Of a stretch of DNA of 64,000 nt, positions 12,102-23,438 are shown in pieces (the stretch's first letter is position 1; each line of letters starts with the position of its first letter). The translations under genes and the position numbers were made by a program. The stretch comes from Neodontobutis hainanensis (Eukaryota > Chordata > Actinopteri > Gobiiformes > Odontobutidae), in NCBI GenBank assembly GCA_024349245.1, contig JALDNG010000004.1, positions 8,790,001 to 8,854,000 of the forward strand, read 5' to 3'. The notes beneath the pieces are model-generated. The model had not been told where the DNA came from, ran no database searches, and saw nothing but the letters and a program-made list of their open reading frames with translations.

Positions 12102-15100
12102 TCACTGAGTTTTCAGTTTCTTGCTTTGGGTCCCAGAGTCTCGTTTTTTGGCTTTAGAGGCATATCTCCTAATGTAGACACAGGGTACACAATTAATAAT
12201 ACAGCAATGCTATTTGTGTTTATACATTTTCCATTCATTTAAATGTATTTGTATATTGTACTACCTGCACTGGTAGAGGTAGAGGAGAAACAGGAGTTCA
12301 TCTCTGAAGCAGCAGAGTTGATGAGAGGATGTTAGGGAAGAGGTGGCGTTAAAAAAGGAGGCAAAGTAGCACAGGTCTGAGATGAATGTGTTCACTCCCT
12401 GTAGAAAGAAGGGAGTGTAAACAAAGGAACGGAGTCCTCGGCGTATGTAAATAGCCAGAAGAAGCTTTTTGTAATTGCCTGAATTGAACTCACTCTGTAC
12501 ATTAACACTGTCCCCTGCAGGTGGCTCACAGACATCAGCTGTAATGTTGTCAAATAAGGAAAAAAAGAAGACACAGAGCAGAAGCCAGTTCATATTTGAT
12601 ATACACATAATTTACAGTAGTACTCATCAATACATCATAAACAATCATAAATGTTAGACAGACCTTTTGATTAATAAAGAGCTGTGGAGCCATAGACAGG
12701 AAGCCAAAAGCATACACACCTGAGATAGGGGAAAGTTACAACATCCAGCACACTCAGTAATAAACAGACATTAATGAGATTTAGATATTAGATGTCCAGT
12801 CTGACACCATAAAAGTCAACTCACCAGTCACCAGGGTGTTAAGTACCCAGGAGTAGTAACTGAAAACATAATGGCATTCACTATTACCTTGAGTCGAGTT
12901 AAATAACATATTTAAAGCATACTCATAAATAGCTCACCACTTTTGGCGTAAGTAGGCCAAAGAGAAAATAGCTCCACTGATACAAAGAGGATAGACCAAG
13001 TAGGACAAGTATCTGGAAGCCTACAGAGGAAAAGGTAGAAATAATAATAATAATGACAAACAACAAAGCAACAAAACAATACGGTGTGCTCGTAAACATG
13101 TACCTGTGTGTCATACTCCACTGTTTTCCTTTCTTCATCATCCATTTTATTTACCTAATCACAGTTAAATTAAATAAATTATTGTACTATCACAAATTTG
13201 AACTGTAGATCAAGCATGGACGGCAATATGTGTCATCCTCCTCACATAAAGTTTAAAGCTTTTCCATTGCAGTTGGATTTTATACACTCTGAAGACCTTC
13301 CACACCTAGCAGAGTGACAGAGTGAAATATTACAATAGTGAACCAACTGCATTTTATTTAACTTGCAGCTAGATAATAACGTTTTCTACCTCTACACATG
13401 CTCCCAAGCCAACAGGAATGAGCACCAGTAGACTTGTCTCCTCCAGCAAATGAAGGAATATCAGTAATGTACCAAGACTACGCCACAGAACTTGAAAACA
13501 CAATATATTAGAAAATGGCTCAGGCTTGACAAATAGCATTTGAATGAAAAGCCATACTAACCTGCACTTCTGGACATTCCCGTCATGCTATTCTTTTTTC
13601 TCCATGAACTGATGTCATTTTTCAGAGCCAGAAATTCGCAGATAAGCTGCAAAAATAATGGCAATATGTGTTACACTGCATTCTGCCATAGTTTGTCTGC
13701 AAAGCTGTGCAATATTAGCCTGGCTCCGCCCTCCTACGTACTTCCGCTCAATTTCATTTCGCTTTAGTACTTAGTCTGGGATCGCTGTATATTCTTAGGT
13801 TTCCAGAAATCAATTTTTTGTAGGACCAATCAGCGAACAGAGGGAGTGACTTGTTGTTTCCGGTCGGTTTCGGCGCATGCCAGACGTCACGACCACACGT
13901 TAGCGATTGGCTATGGCAGATCCTGTGACTCTGGGCAGATCCAATAGTTTTAAACTTCAACAGAGTTCCCGCATACAAGGAAGTAAACGCTTGTCAATGG
14001 AGCGAGGCCAGACTCTCTGTACAAATGAAATGTACGAGAGTCTGGTAGAACCAGGCTAGTGCAATATGACTTCTACCTGTAGAGATGTGACGAGAGCGGT
14101 GAGCACTAACAGGTAGAAGTTTGATCCCACAAGTGCTTCTTTAATCTCATCAATGTTCTCCTCTGTAAAGCCTGTAAAGACAGATGTTTTTTTTTTCCCC
14201 CCGATGCCACAGAAATGGATTAATTGACATAAACTCTTCCAGAAATATGAAATAACTCACCAAACTGTCGAAGGGAATAAACCATGTCCTGTAAATGAAT
14301 CAAAAACCTGAATCTCTTTAAAGATGTTCCTTCATAAGACACAGTCAGAGGCAGTTGCACTGTGCTGCTGTTGATTTCCTGCAGAAACAAGGATTACTAG
14401 TGATAACATTAATACAGTGTTATTTAAAACACTACACTCATTGTCTAGTAGATTTATGATTGAAAATCCTACCATGAGGTCTTTCACTCTAAAGCTGAGC
14501 TCATTCACAAGTAGAAGAGGAAGGTAAATGATCTGTCTTTCATTCTTAGATCTAGACAACACAAACAGACATAGTGGTCACCTTAAATCTTTGCAAACCG
14601 TCATGAATAAGTATAAAAGAGATTCAATGCAGACTCCTCCTTAACAACCCTTATAATATACTTTACCATTAATATGTAGACGCAGGTAAATTATCATCAG
14701 ACTCACATTCTCATGTAGCGGCGTACGTCACTGGGAAGGCCTGCCTTGTTGAAGGAGAATGCCTCTGACATGACTATAACAGACAAATGGGGTCTCCAGT
14801 GTGATACGGGTGTCTCTCTCCGAGAAGTGCTCCTCTGAGAGAAAAATAAAAACGTTGACTTTCTATACACTTTTCTATTTGGCTTAACTCATACATATCA
14901 AGCCTGTTCAGTTACATTTCATGAAACAGCAGCTTTTACTGTGTTTAAATGTTACAATACCTTGTCCTCTTCTGTTGTGACGTAGGTGGTGAGCTGAGCT
15001 GAGAGGTGGACCTCTTTACTGTCGTCCAGAGGTGAAACTCCGGCTTTGTGAACATAAACAACAGCATACAGGCTGCCATTAGCTCGAGTTTTTTCTGGCA

Positions 15101-15795
15101 CAAAGATATCAACCTGTCTAAAGAGAGACATTGGGTATTACTCTTTCTGTCACACAAAAACAAGTTTTTGACATAAGTGTCTGTGTGCTCTGCTTTGGGA
15201 ACCAACCTTTCAAAGGAAGAGTGTGGATCAAATGGATCTATTTTAAAAGCAAGGTTGAGCTGGCTGTTGTCTGGTATGAGACAGGTGAACACACTCAGCT
15301 GAAAAAAGTTATAGCAGAGATGTTACAAAATTGGCCTACAGTTGATGTCTAAATTAGAACCAAATTCATTAATACTTTTACTTTACTTTTTACTGAAAGA
15401 TGTGCACATGCTTCCCCTCATCTATAGGATCAGAATTGTAAAAGCTCTATTTAGTATGTTCCAATTACAAATAGTATTGTGGACATTCAATCTTGTACAA
15501 AGAGGTCAATAATAAATCCAAAGGACGCCACGCTATCACAATATAGGCCTACTCCACATTCAATATATTGTTCTACGGGGCATTATCACAAAGGCTTTAC
15601 CTGTAGTCTGGGTTTTGCTGCCAGGTAGGATGTTATGCAGTGCTCTCCTCCGTCGCAGGGCTTGTTGTTGAAGAAGCCGTACAGAAGCCAGAAGGTGTGG
15701 AGCATGTACACCGCAAACACACCGAGCAGCAGCTTAGCCAAAGAACTCTTCTTTCCGCCACTGCCCGACGATTTAGAATAACACGATGGAAACAT
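12102..15795 (-). CDS. clptm1l: CLPTM1-like protein (cleft lip and palate TM protein 1-like / CRR9), complete
   Basis: A multi-pass ER membrane protein; family members have been linked to lipid scrambling and to survival under genotoxic stress. I rebuilt 17 exons in consistent phase giving 526 residues (human 538): 15601-15795, 15207-15298, 14961-15117, 14707-14834, 14473-14551, 14261-14378, 14077-14171, 13562-13646, 13390-13490, 13246-13305, 13104-13154, 12938-13020, 12825-12859, 12664-12719, 12494-12538, 12265-12398, 12102-12168. Landmarks matching the human protein are PVSHWRPHLSV, NELSFRVKDLM, PLTVSYEGTSLKRFRFLIH, FLALKNDISSWRKKNSMTGM, ERKTVEYDTQ, RYLSYLVYPLC and GVYAFGFLSMAPQLF. The start MFPSCYSKSSG is followed by a hydrophobic anchor. 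The last three exons are unusually diverged: the family SVAHLPWKAFTYK is SVSHLQGTVLMYR here, a stretch near CFRDE carries an insertion, and the tail is short and lysine-rich. It could therefore be a fast-evolving paralogue. Gene identity is firm. Confidence 0.93.
13716..14058. mobile_element. 343-bp MITE in clptm1l intron 7, with 9-bp target-site duplication
   Basis: The insert starts TAGCCTGGCTCC and ends with its imperfect complement AGAACCAGGCTA. It is flanked by the exact nonamer GTGCAATAT (13707-13715 and 14059-14067). Inside the right end lies a small palindrome, CTCTCTGTACAAATG / CATGTACGAGAG-like. There is no transposase frame, so it is non-autonomous. The exact duplication suggests a fairly recent insertion between clptm1l exons 7 and 8; both neighbouring splice sites are intact. 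Confidence 0.82.
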
Positions 15796-16738
15796 GGCAA
15801 CAATCAGAAATTTCTCTAACAGTAATGAAAAATAAATACTGTCCTTCAGAGGTTCTCAACACAAAAAAGCAAGCACTTCCTCTCCGCACAGCATCCTTCC
15901 GGTGTCTGCATCCATGGGACGGATGCTGATGCTGACAGAATTCTCACCTGGCGTTCATTGCGTTTACTTCATTACAAATGGGCTACATGTAGGCCTATTT
16001 GTAATTATGTTTATGGGTAAGCTACATGTAGTTTTTATGCCCTTTCAGTTTGAACTATCCTGCATCTTTTACTTTTAATAAGTCTGTTTTGTCAACAATT
16101 ACCAACATTTACACCTTTCTAAAACGGTGTGTTTACTATATTTCCACAGAATTACTTCAAACGGTTTGCTACATTGACCTTTGCAGAGCGAGTAATACTT
16201 CTTCTGTTTATAAACGATCTTCGCATTTCAGCGCGGTGCATCATGGGCAGACTCATTGCTCTTACTTCTGTCGGACTCCGCTGTCTGTAGTCCTCATTAT
16301 GCAAGCAAGGAATCTATGTTTCTGCTTTATTCCGTTTTTAAGTGGCTCACTGAAGGGTTTTATTTTGACTTTAAATCGCCAACACTGTTCAAGGTTGTTT
16401 AAGAAGCACAGGAGCTACTTGCAGCTAGCAGCTAATTAGCAAATATGTGCGGAAACACAGTTGACTGAAAGTGGTGAAAAAAGATGACAAGAGAGTGGAA
16501 AATTCGAGTTTAACGGTTTTTTTTCTCTCCTCTCTTGTTGTCGTCAATTTCAAAAGGACGTAATCCCGTGTGACTTCTTTTGTGTTTTCTACTTGGACTT
16601 GTGGACTGATTTCTTCTATTACCACCATGTGAAGTGAGCACAGGACATCATCAGAGGAGCTGACACCAGACATCGGGAGCTTGTTCACACTCACCATTTG
16701 AACACGACCTCTGTCATTTAGTTTGGCAGGAGCTGAAG
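15796..16738. promoter_or_regulatory. Bidirectional promoter region between clptm1l and mrs2
   Basis: The two start codons are 943 bases apart on opposite strands, so 5' UTRs and promoters of both genes must lie here unless unseen upstream exons exist. ETS-like cores occur at about 15885-15905 (CACTTCCTC and CCTTCCGG). A second GC-richer patch with CATCATGGG lies near 16240, fitting a housekeeping, TATA-less promoter. Open frames at 16050-16439 (plus) and 16425-16784 (minus) show no homology and are read as leader sequence. Confidence 0.6.
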
Positions 16739-19700
16739 ATGCTGTTTTCTGTCTGCATGACCAGTTTAAGGATTTACTTACCATTTGGTATGAACGTTTC
16801 CAGACCTTTAAGTTTGGGTGGGCTTCGAACTTTTATCCTTTATAACAGCCGCACAGGACTTTTACTAAAGCCAACTACTCTACAGGGAAATAAAAAAACA
16901 GGATTGTGCAGGACTCCTTGTCAAATTAACACATGTACATGCTTTAGCCAGCAAATAAAATATCTGTCTGGTGCACTAGGAAAGAGAAGCCTACTACAAG
17001 TTGGAGCAACATGGTCAGGTAAAACGGCCATATGCAATTTAAAATATATTTTTTATTGTCCCGTTACTGTGGTTTTGATGTAGCTTCTTTCAACAGTGTC
17101 CCATATGCGTCACAGGATGTCAGAAGCACCTCTTTCCATTGTGGCTCCATCGTTTGTTGTGGTAAGTCAGGATTGAACTAGTTTATTAACCGGTCACCCT
17201 CATGTGTTTACTGACCATAACTATATCCCTGGTTTCCAGGGGCATTTACTTAAAGGTAAATTATCATTGTGGGCTAGGATAAAATGTTTCACAGGACTTG
17301 CCTTAGTGTTTTGAGCACGGTAGCACACTAAACCAAATACTAAAAAGTAAAAACTTAGACATATACAGTATGTAAAAGTTAAATTTAAGATTAATTAAAT
17401 TATTATGATGTATGTTTTAACAATTGTCTTTTTTAGATGAAGTTTGACCAAGAAGGAAATGTGACAACATTTGGTAAGTCATGACCACAAAACATTGATC
17501 ATCTTAAAGAGGTCATTGAGGCATCTCTATGGCTTAATTAGTGGAAGCTTTAGCACATACACTACACACTTTTGTTTTCTGTCCTTCTAGAAGTGATGCT
17601 AGTCTGGATAGAGCATCATTGACTTAACAATATTTATAGAGTATAAAGTATAGTGTATAGTTTCCACCATATTCAAATTTTCTTCCACATAACACCTTAT
17701 TATGTATCAAGTTGAATTCACATATTTTTTCATTTAAATATTTATTAAGTATTAACTAAAGAGCATCTTACTTTAAAGGGTTGATTCATTAAAAATAGAT
17801 TCTCTAACCCCCCCCCCCTGTTTTTTTTGTTACAGAGAAGAAGAAGACCGAGCTTTGTCAGGAGCTTAGTCTTCAGGCTAGAGATCTTCGTTTTCAGCAT
17901 AGCACAAGCCTCACTGCAAGAAACAACTGTATCATTATCCGAATGGAGGTATCATGTAACACACGTCTGATTATACATGTACACAACACGACCAGTGTAG
18001 AACTGGAAATGTATAAAGGTATTGCATGGAGTGTGTATATAGAACAGTGTGGCAATTTAATTCGTTGCAAATTATTTAAATTAATACATTTATTATTATT
18101 AAAAAAATAAAAGTCAGAAAGTAACTAAGGTAATTTAAAGTATGAATTAGTAATAATTACCAATTAAGGAAGATCCATCACATGACTTTAGTGCACAAGG
18201 ATGCTTCTGTCAAGTGACCATCAGAGGATTTACTGGAAAAAGAGAACCGTCATCCCAGCTCATCATTTTACAGAGAGGTCCAGGTTTAATGTCCTTTGAA
18301 CAAAATGTGCCTGTGTGAAATTCTTCTATTTCTTACCTGTCTTTCTTCTGGCCTGTTTTAAATACTCAAACACAGCCCATATGTCCTATTTGGAGAGGTA
18401 GGTAGGCAGGTTAGGCCTCTGTATGGTGGTTCACATTTACAGCTTCCACAAACACAGATTCCTCTTCCGCTTCATATCATCTGGTTTTCCACCGTGCAGC
18501 TAGCAGTTTACATGGAGCAACTACAACCCTCACCACTCAAGTCACCGCAAATGCACTCTCCACAGGTGCACCTGCCCTTGCCACCACATATCTTGTTAGA
18601 TTTAAAATGGGCAAATGTTTAAAGTTGTCTACTCTCTAATTACTTTTTATTTTTAAAAATATTTTTTTTATTTTACATAGCACCTAAATGTCCTATTGTG
18701 ATATAGATAGTTAAAGTTGCTGCACTCACAAAAGCGTCCACGGTATTTTTCATCTAGGTTTTCATGCATATTGCAAACACAAAAGCCCTCCTCACATATC
18801 CCCTTTCCACTGCAGACTGGAGCATTTGGGTCTGAGCGACTGAGGTCATCCACTATATAGCATTTTGCACACATACTCACCACATATCAAAGTCTTGTTA
18901 GGCTCACGTTTTTTTGTACATGTTTGACTTTATAACATTGATGTTAAAATTATGGTGTTTAGATTTGTTGAAGCATAATATTTTAGAAATGCTTACATTC
19001 TAGATATATCTGTAACTTCATACTTAAAATACTGAAAATCTTCTGGGTTTAATATCAACAGGGTCCAGTTTTGTTCTGTATAGGGTTTTAGTCATTTCAG
19101 GGGCAATTAATAGAGAGAAAAAGGTTACTTTTATTTTTAAATGGTCTAATAAGAATAGTTATTTATTGGATGTAGTGATGGTTAATGAGAAGACCTGACT
19201 TACACCTGTCCTTAAAACAAGGATTTACTCCTGGGGCTGGATGAAGAGAGAACTGCCATCTGCTGGCTCATTCTTGCACATATTGGAAACCGCTTAAGGA
19301 AATGTCACACATAAAATATATTTTCTTGTATATTCTGTTTTATAATCTTCTTTCTCATCAAAGAGACATTTAAAGCTCATCTATGCCTTTTTATACCTGA
19401 TACTTACCTGAGAATAAGCAGTTTGTCTTTGGGATTATACACATGACTAGTATTCCAGCAGGTTTTATACTGAGGGTCACCGTCTGGACTAGACTGAATG
19501 CATTTGCCACAGCTGGCATGTTTGATGTCATCAATCTAAATCAAATATTTACTGACCAAAGGCCAATTAGTGGAATGAAGCAACAGTAATTCTTGTATAA
19601 TGATGTATTAAATTAAACACATGATACAAAAAAAGTTCTTATAAATCCATCTAAAGGTAAAATAGTTAAAATGCTTACCTCAGAGGTGGGTTTATGTTCT

Positions 19701-21293
19701 GATCATTATCACCTCTTTCATGATCTCATTACAGTCTTTAAAAGCCATCGTAACCCTTCAGTGCCTTTTGGTGTTGGATTTTCGAGGTGTGGGATTGGAA
19801 CGGTGGCTGGTACTGGAGCTTGCCCCACAACTAGCATCTCAGACACACATACTGCCTTTTGAGTTCAGAGCACTGGAGGCCATACTGCAGCACAGGGTGA
19901 GAATGCAATGTTCATCATAGCTGACCATTAATTGACAAGAGGCAAAGTCCTAACACAGAGAACGTCTCTCAATAGGTAAACACTCTACATGCTCGGTTAA
20001 ATGAGGTTGAACCAGTTATATTGGACACACTGGAATATCTAGTGGATCCTAAAATCCTCTCTGCTGATAGAAGTAAACTGCATATTCTTCTACAGAACAG
20101 CAAGAGGTATCAAACACTACTGTACAGTCACTAACTCTAGTTCATCACCCATTACTAAACAGTCCACTTTGTCTTATTTTCAGTTTGTCAGAGTTGGAAA
20201 CAGACATAAAAGTTTTTAAGGATTCATTGCTGAAGATCTTGGATGAGGATGAGATCATTGAAGAACTTTGTCTGACCAAGTGGACTGATCCCAGAGTTTT
20301 GTAGGTTACTTGTGCAGCAAAATGTATGCACATTTAGGCAGTATTTAAATAGCTTTCATAAAATCATGTGCTGAAACTGAAGAAGTGAAGAATTTTCAAT
20401 ATGTATTGCTAGTAAGATTTTGTTTATGGATGCATGTATGTCTGACTTGTTGCTTGATTTTTCTAGTGAGGAGAGCAGCCTGGGTATTGACCATGCTGAA
20501 GAAATGGAGCTGCTGTTGGAGAATTATTACATGCAGGTATAGATATTCATCAGTTGTATTATTATCTGTTTTTTACAGCTTCTAAGAATGTACATGTAGA
20601 ATATGTCTTAAAATACTCTATTGGCTACTCTAGGCTGAGGAGCTTGGGAACAAGGCTAGAGAGCTGAAAGGACTGATAGATGACTCTGAAAGTGTTATCT
20701 TTATCAATCTGGATAGGTACATACATTGCCACAATGTTTTGTACTTTATAATCTCCTTTTTCTTGTCTCTTAGTGTTGTTATTATTTGATTTGTTCTTTT
20801 TCTAGTCATCGAAATGTTATGATGCGTCTAAATCTACAACTGACTATGGGAACCTTCTCCCTTTCTTTGTTTGGTCTAATTGGAGTGGCTTTTGGAATGA
20901 ATCTGCAGTCATCATATGAAGAAGTAAATAATCTTCTGTCGATTTATGCATGATTTGTTTCCCAAGGTCCTGTTTATACCCTCATCCTGTATGTTTTGTG
21001 TTCATTGCCAGGATCCCAGAGTTTTTTGGTTAGTTACAGGTTTCATGTTCTTGGGCAGTGGGTTAATATGGAGGCGACTGCTCTCATTTTTGGGACGTCA
21101 TCTAGAGCCTTCAACACCTCCACTGGTAATATACTTATTTTTATTTATTTGATATAAATGAAAATTACCATAAATTTTATTTATATTTAGTAATAGTCAT
21201 AGAGCATTGTAATATATGGAGTTTTTAACGACACACTTTATGTTGTAGATACCTCCAGTTTGGAAAAGAAATCTGAAAGCCGGAGTCAGATGA
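16739..21293 (+). CDS. mrs2: Mitochondrial magnesium transporter MRS2, complete
   Basis: MRS2 is the CorA-family Mg2+ channel of the mitochondrial inner membrane. Twelve coding exons in agreeing phase give 444 residues (human 443): 16739-17018, 17097-17161, 17437-17473, 17836-17948, 19735-19896, 19976-20106, 20184-20300, 20467-20536, 20634-20716, 20806-20923, 21012-21125, 21249-21293. The first about 95 residues are poorly conserved, basic and Ser/Thr-rich, as expected of a mitochondrial targeting region. Matching core segments include FDQEGNVTTFEKKKTELCQE, DRSKLHILLQNSKSLSELET and GIDHAEEMELLLENYY. Next comes RNVMMRLNLQLTMGTFSLSL and TM1, the signature GMN within AFGMNLQSS, then TM2 (VFWLVTGFMFLGSGLIW). 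The C-terminal tail after LLSFLGR is shorter than in human, which balances the longer N-terminus. Intron 4 (17949-19734) contains the integrin relic. An in-frame ATG at 16757 is a possible alternative start. Confidence 0.95.
18365..19548 (-). pseudogene. Integrin beta relic (PSI-like and I-EGF segments) antisense in mrs2 intron 4
   Basis: On the minus strand, three segments in N-to-C order resemble an integrin beta ectodomain. Segment 19400-19545 reads ASCGKCIQSSPDG, resembling the PSI domain start, and ends at a good GTAAGT donor. Segment 18690-18870 reads VCSGKGICEEGFCVCN, then YRGRFCECSNFN, matching the cysteine spacing of an I-EGF repeat. Segment 18370-18600 reads ICGGKGRCTCGECICGD, then GRGICVCGSCKCEPPYRG, the next I-EGF repeats. 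Two in-frame stops interrupt the third segment (after CSCSM and before SGRGIC). No acceptor precedes it, and the whole VWA-like region and tail are missing. It is therefore a broken copy, not a working gene. The I-EGF assignment is strong; the PSI assignment is tentative. Confidence 0.75.
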
Positions 21294-22199
21294 TGTTTTA
21301 TTGTTGCTTTGTAAAAATACCATAGAGCTGCTTGGGACTCTGGGGTTGGACCTGGGGTTGGACACGGGTGAATTCCTGAATTCTCAACAGAGGCTGCAAT
21401 ACATGTCATACATGTATGTGTTGTATTGTCTAATAAACTCCAGTAGAGGTCAGGATTGCATCTTTTTTGTATGTAGACTAGATGAAGACTCGTGCCTTTA
21501 ATGTGACTGTTTTTTCTGTCGATAATTGAGATTTTATTATAAACAATATACTTATGAACCGTATGAACAAAGCATAACTATGGAAATAATCTGCTGTATA
21601 TCTAAAATGAATAACCTGCTCAAATATGAAAACGTACTTTGTAAGTTAACACATTTGAAAAATATGCTATAAATTAATAATACAATGCACAAATCAAAAA
21701 TAAAAAGTAACATTAACTCCTAAGCACATTTAAATAAGACTTGCACTAGTTAATCTGTAACTACAAGGTAAATTGTTCAAGTGTCCGAAATGCTGTAACA
21801 TTACAGATGTCAAAGAGCTGTTTGTCTACATTTTTTAGACATACAAATCATAACTAGTAACGCTAACATGTACACATCAACGACATAATTAGGCCGCTTA
21901 ACAACATTCCAATGTAGTAGTAGTCATACAAAATACAATATGCCCTTTGAATAACACAGTTTATCTAGAAACAATTAACAAACAGTACATAAATACCACT
22001 GAGTTGATAATTATACAAAAATTAACACAATCATAAATTATAACATGGTTCCCTGGCTGTTTTTCTTTTTCTGCCGCTCTAAAAGCATAGATAGTAAATA
22101 AAAATGGATGTAATCTGCCCATTGGTCCCCTGTTTACTGATATGACTCCAATTCATGGGCAAAAAAATGGCGATTACATCCGGACATTTCAGACTCCTT
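21294..22199. other. mrs2 3' UTR and AT-rich flank
   Basis: Follows the mrs2 stop codon. An AATAAA at 21432-21437, followed by a GT-rich stretch, is a good poly(A) candidate about 140 bases after the stop. The rest, to about 22100, is AT-rich with no recognised gene on either strand. Confidence 0.55.
21432..21437 (+). terminator. Candidate mrs2 poly(A) signal AATAAA
   Basis: Canonical hexamer on the mrs2 strand with a T/GT-rich downstream element about 30 bases later, in the position expected for a short 3' UTR. Confidence 0.55.
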
Positions 22200-22435
22200 C
22201 GTCAGAGGACGTTACTAAAATGGGCAAAGGGAGTGTTGCATCGCAAGCGCGTGCGTGGGTAATTACGCCCACTCCGCGGTAGCCGAGGCTAAGGCTAATG
22301 CTAACCTGTTGCTAACACCAGGCTAACGCAAGTGGAGCTCTCCCGTTCCAGCAACATTTTTTTTTCACAGTGGGATTTTCCGCCCTCTTGTTGCCATCGT
22401 TGGACTGCTCTCGTTCGTCGATAGTAAGTGGACTT
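22200..22435 (+). promoter_or_regulatory. GC-rich promoter and untranslated first exon of the SGNH-like unit
   Basis: A locally GC-rich patch with CGCAAGCGCGTGCG and CCACTCCGCGG lies in otherwise AT-rich DNA. A probable untranslated exon ends at a consensus donor, GATA then GTAAGT, at 22423-22424. The next exon, about 22861-22924 (after TTTTCTATTGTAG), also ends at GTAAGT. The splice signals, not homology, support this as a real promoter and leader. Confidence 0.45.
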
Positions 22436-23008
22436 TATGACTTTGACTGCATTTATCAACTAATTTGAAATTAACTCTAATGGCTGTTAAAACTTTTTTA
22501 TTCTTTATGATAGTTTTATTAGACGTTTTACTTGTAAGACCACTAAAGAAAGCACAGACTTCAAACGTATAAATACGTTTATTCCTACTTCTGTTTTTTG
22601 TGCATGTTTTGGGGATTAAGCTATAATATTGAAAGATTGTTATCTGTCACATACTTTTTCTAAATAGTTAAAACTTTTATTAAATGTACAGAAAGAACCT
22701 GTAGATTATGCAATTAAAGCCATAATATTATAAATACTTCTAAATTAAAATAAAACTATTTTAGATTCATGAACACGCTATGTTTCTCTCTATAATATGT
22801 TATATAGTTAATATTTTATAAGCTATAATATAGCATACTAATCTAACTTTTTCTATTGTAGTTAAAAAGATGTAAAACATCACTTCTCACATTGCACACT
22901 CCCAAGAACCCACTGCCCAGACAAGTAAGTGCAGTTACATGTTACTTGGGAGACTATATTTTACTTAGTTACAGCCACGTTATGCATAACTCTCTTGTAG
23001 TTTTCAAG

Positions 23009-23438
23009 ATGGACTTGCCCTCTGCTTCTTCACCTGGAAAGCAGAACTCCCAAGAACATGCTGCACAGAAAAGTAAGTCCAATTATGGCTGCATATTTAA
23101 CCTTTTTTAATTATAATTTTTTGAACGACTCAATTGTAACTTTTTCACATTAATTTATGCATTCTTTTCACATCTAGAAACTGTGTGGATCATTGGTGAC
23201 AGCCATGTCCGGCGTGGAGCCCAGAGAGCTGCAGCAACAACACTTAGCCACCTCAGCCATCCACATGCCCGGGTTTACTGGTTTGGCCTTCGTTGGAGGG
23301 GGCTCCTGTCCTTTTTGAGGGCACGTTGCAAAGAAGATCAGTGCTGGAGGTCCTCCTGATTCACTGTGCCGGGAATGACCTGAGCATTTTGTCCAGTGTC
23401 AAGGGTGAAGGTGGAAATAGCGAGGATGGGATGAGGAG
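23009..23438 (+). pseudogene. SGNH-hydrolase-like open frame, frameshifted remnant
   Basis: Two coding exons, 23009-23072 and 23178 onward, join in phase after GTAAGT and TCTAG splice sites. The second begins TVWIIGDSHVRRGAQRAA, with the GDS block of SGNH/GDSL esterases. After GLRWRGLLSFL the frame ends in TGA at 23358-23360. A shift of one base around 23315 restores RRSVLEVLLIHCAGNDLS, carrying the GND block, which then runs to a stop near 23444. The catalytic DxxH block is absent. GDSH-type frames of this sort are common in fish genomes and are often repeat-associated, so this may be a domesticated or dead repeat gene. A sequencing indel could mimic the frameshift. Confidence 0.6.

Noticed and set aside
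16050..16784. Overlapping plus and minus open frames in the clptm1l-mrs2 spacer
   Set aside because: Low-complexity content, no family resemblance, and the position fits 5' UTR and promoter sequence of two divergent genes.
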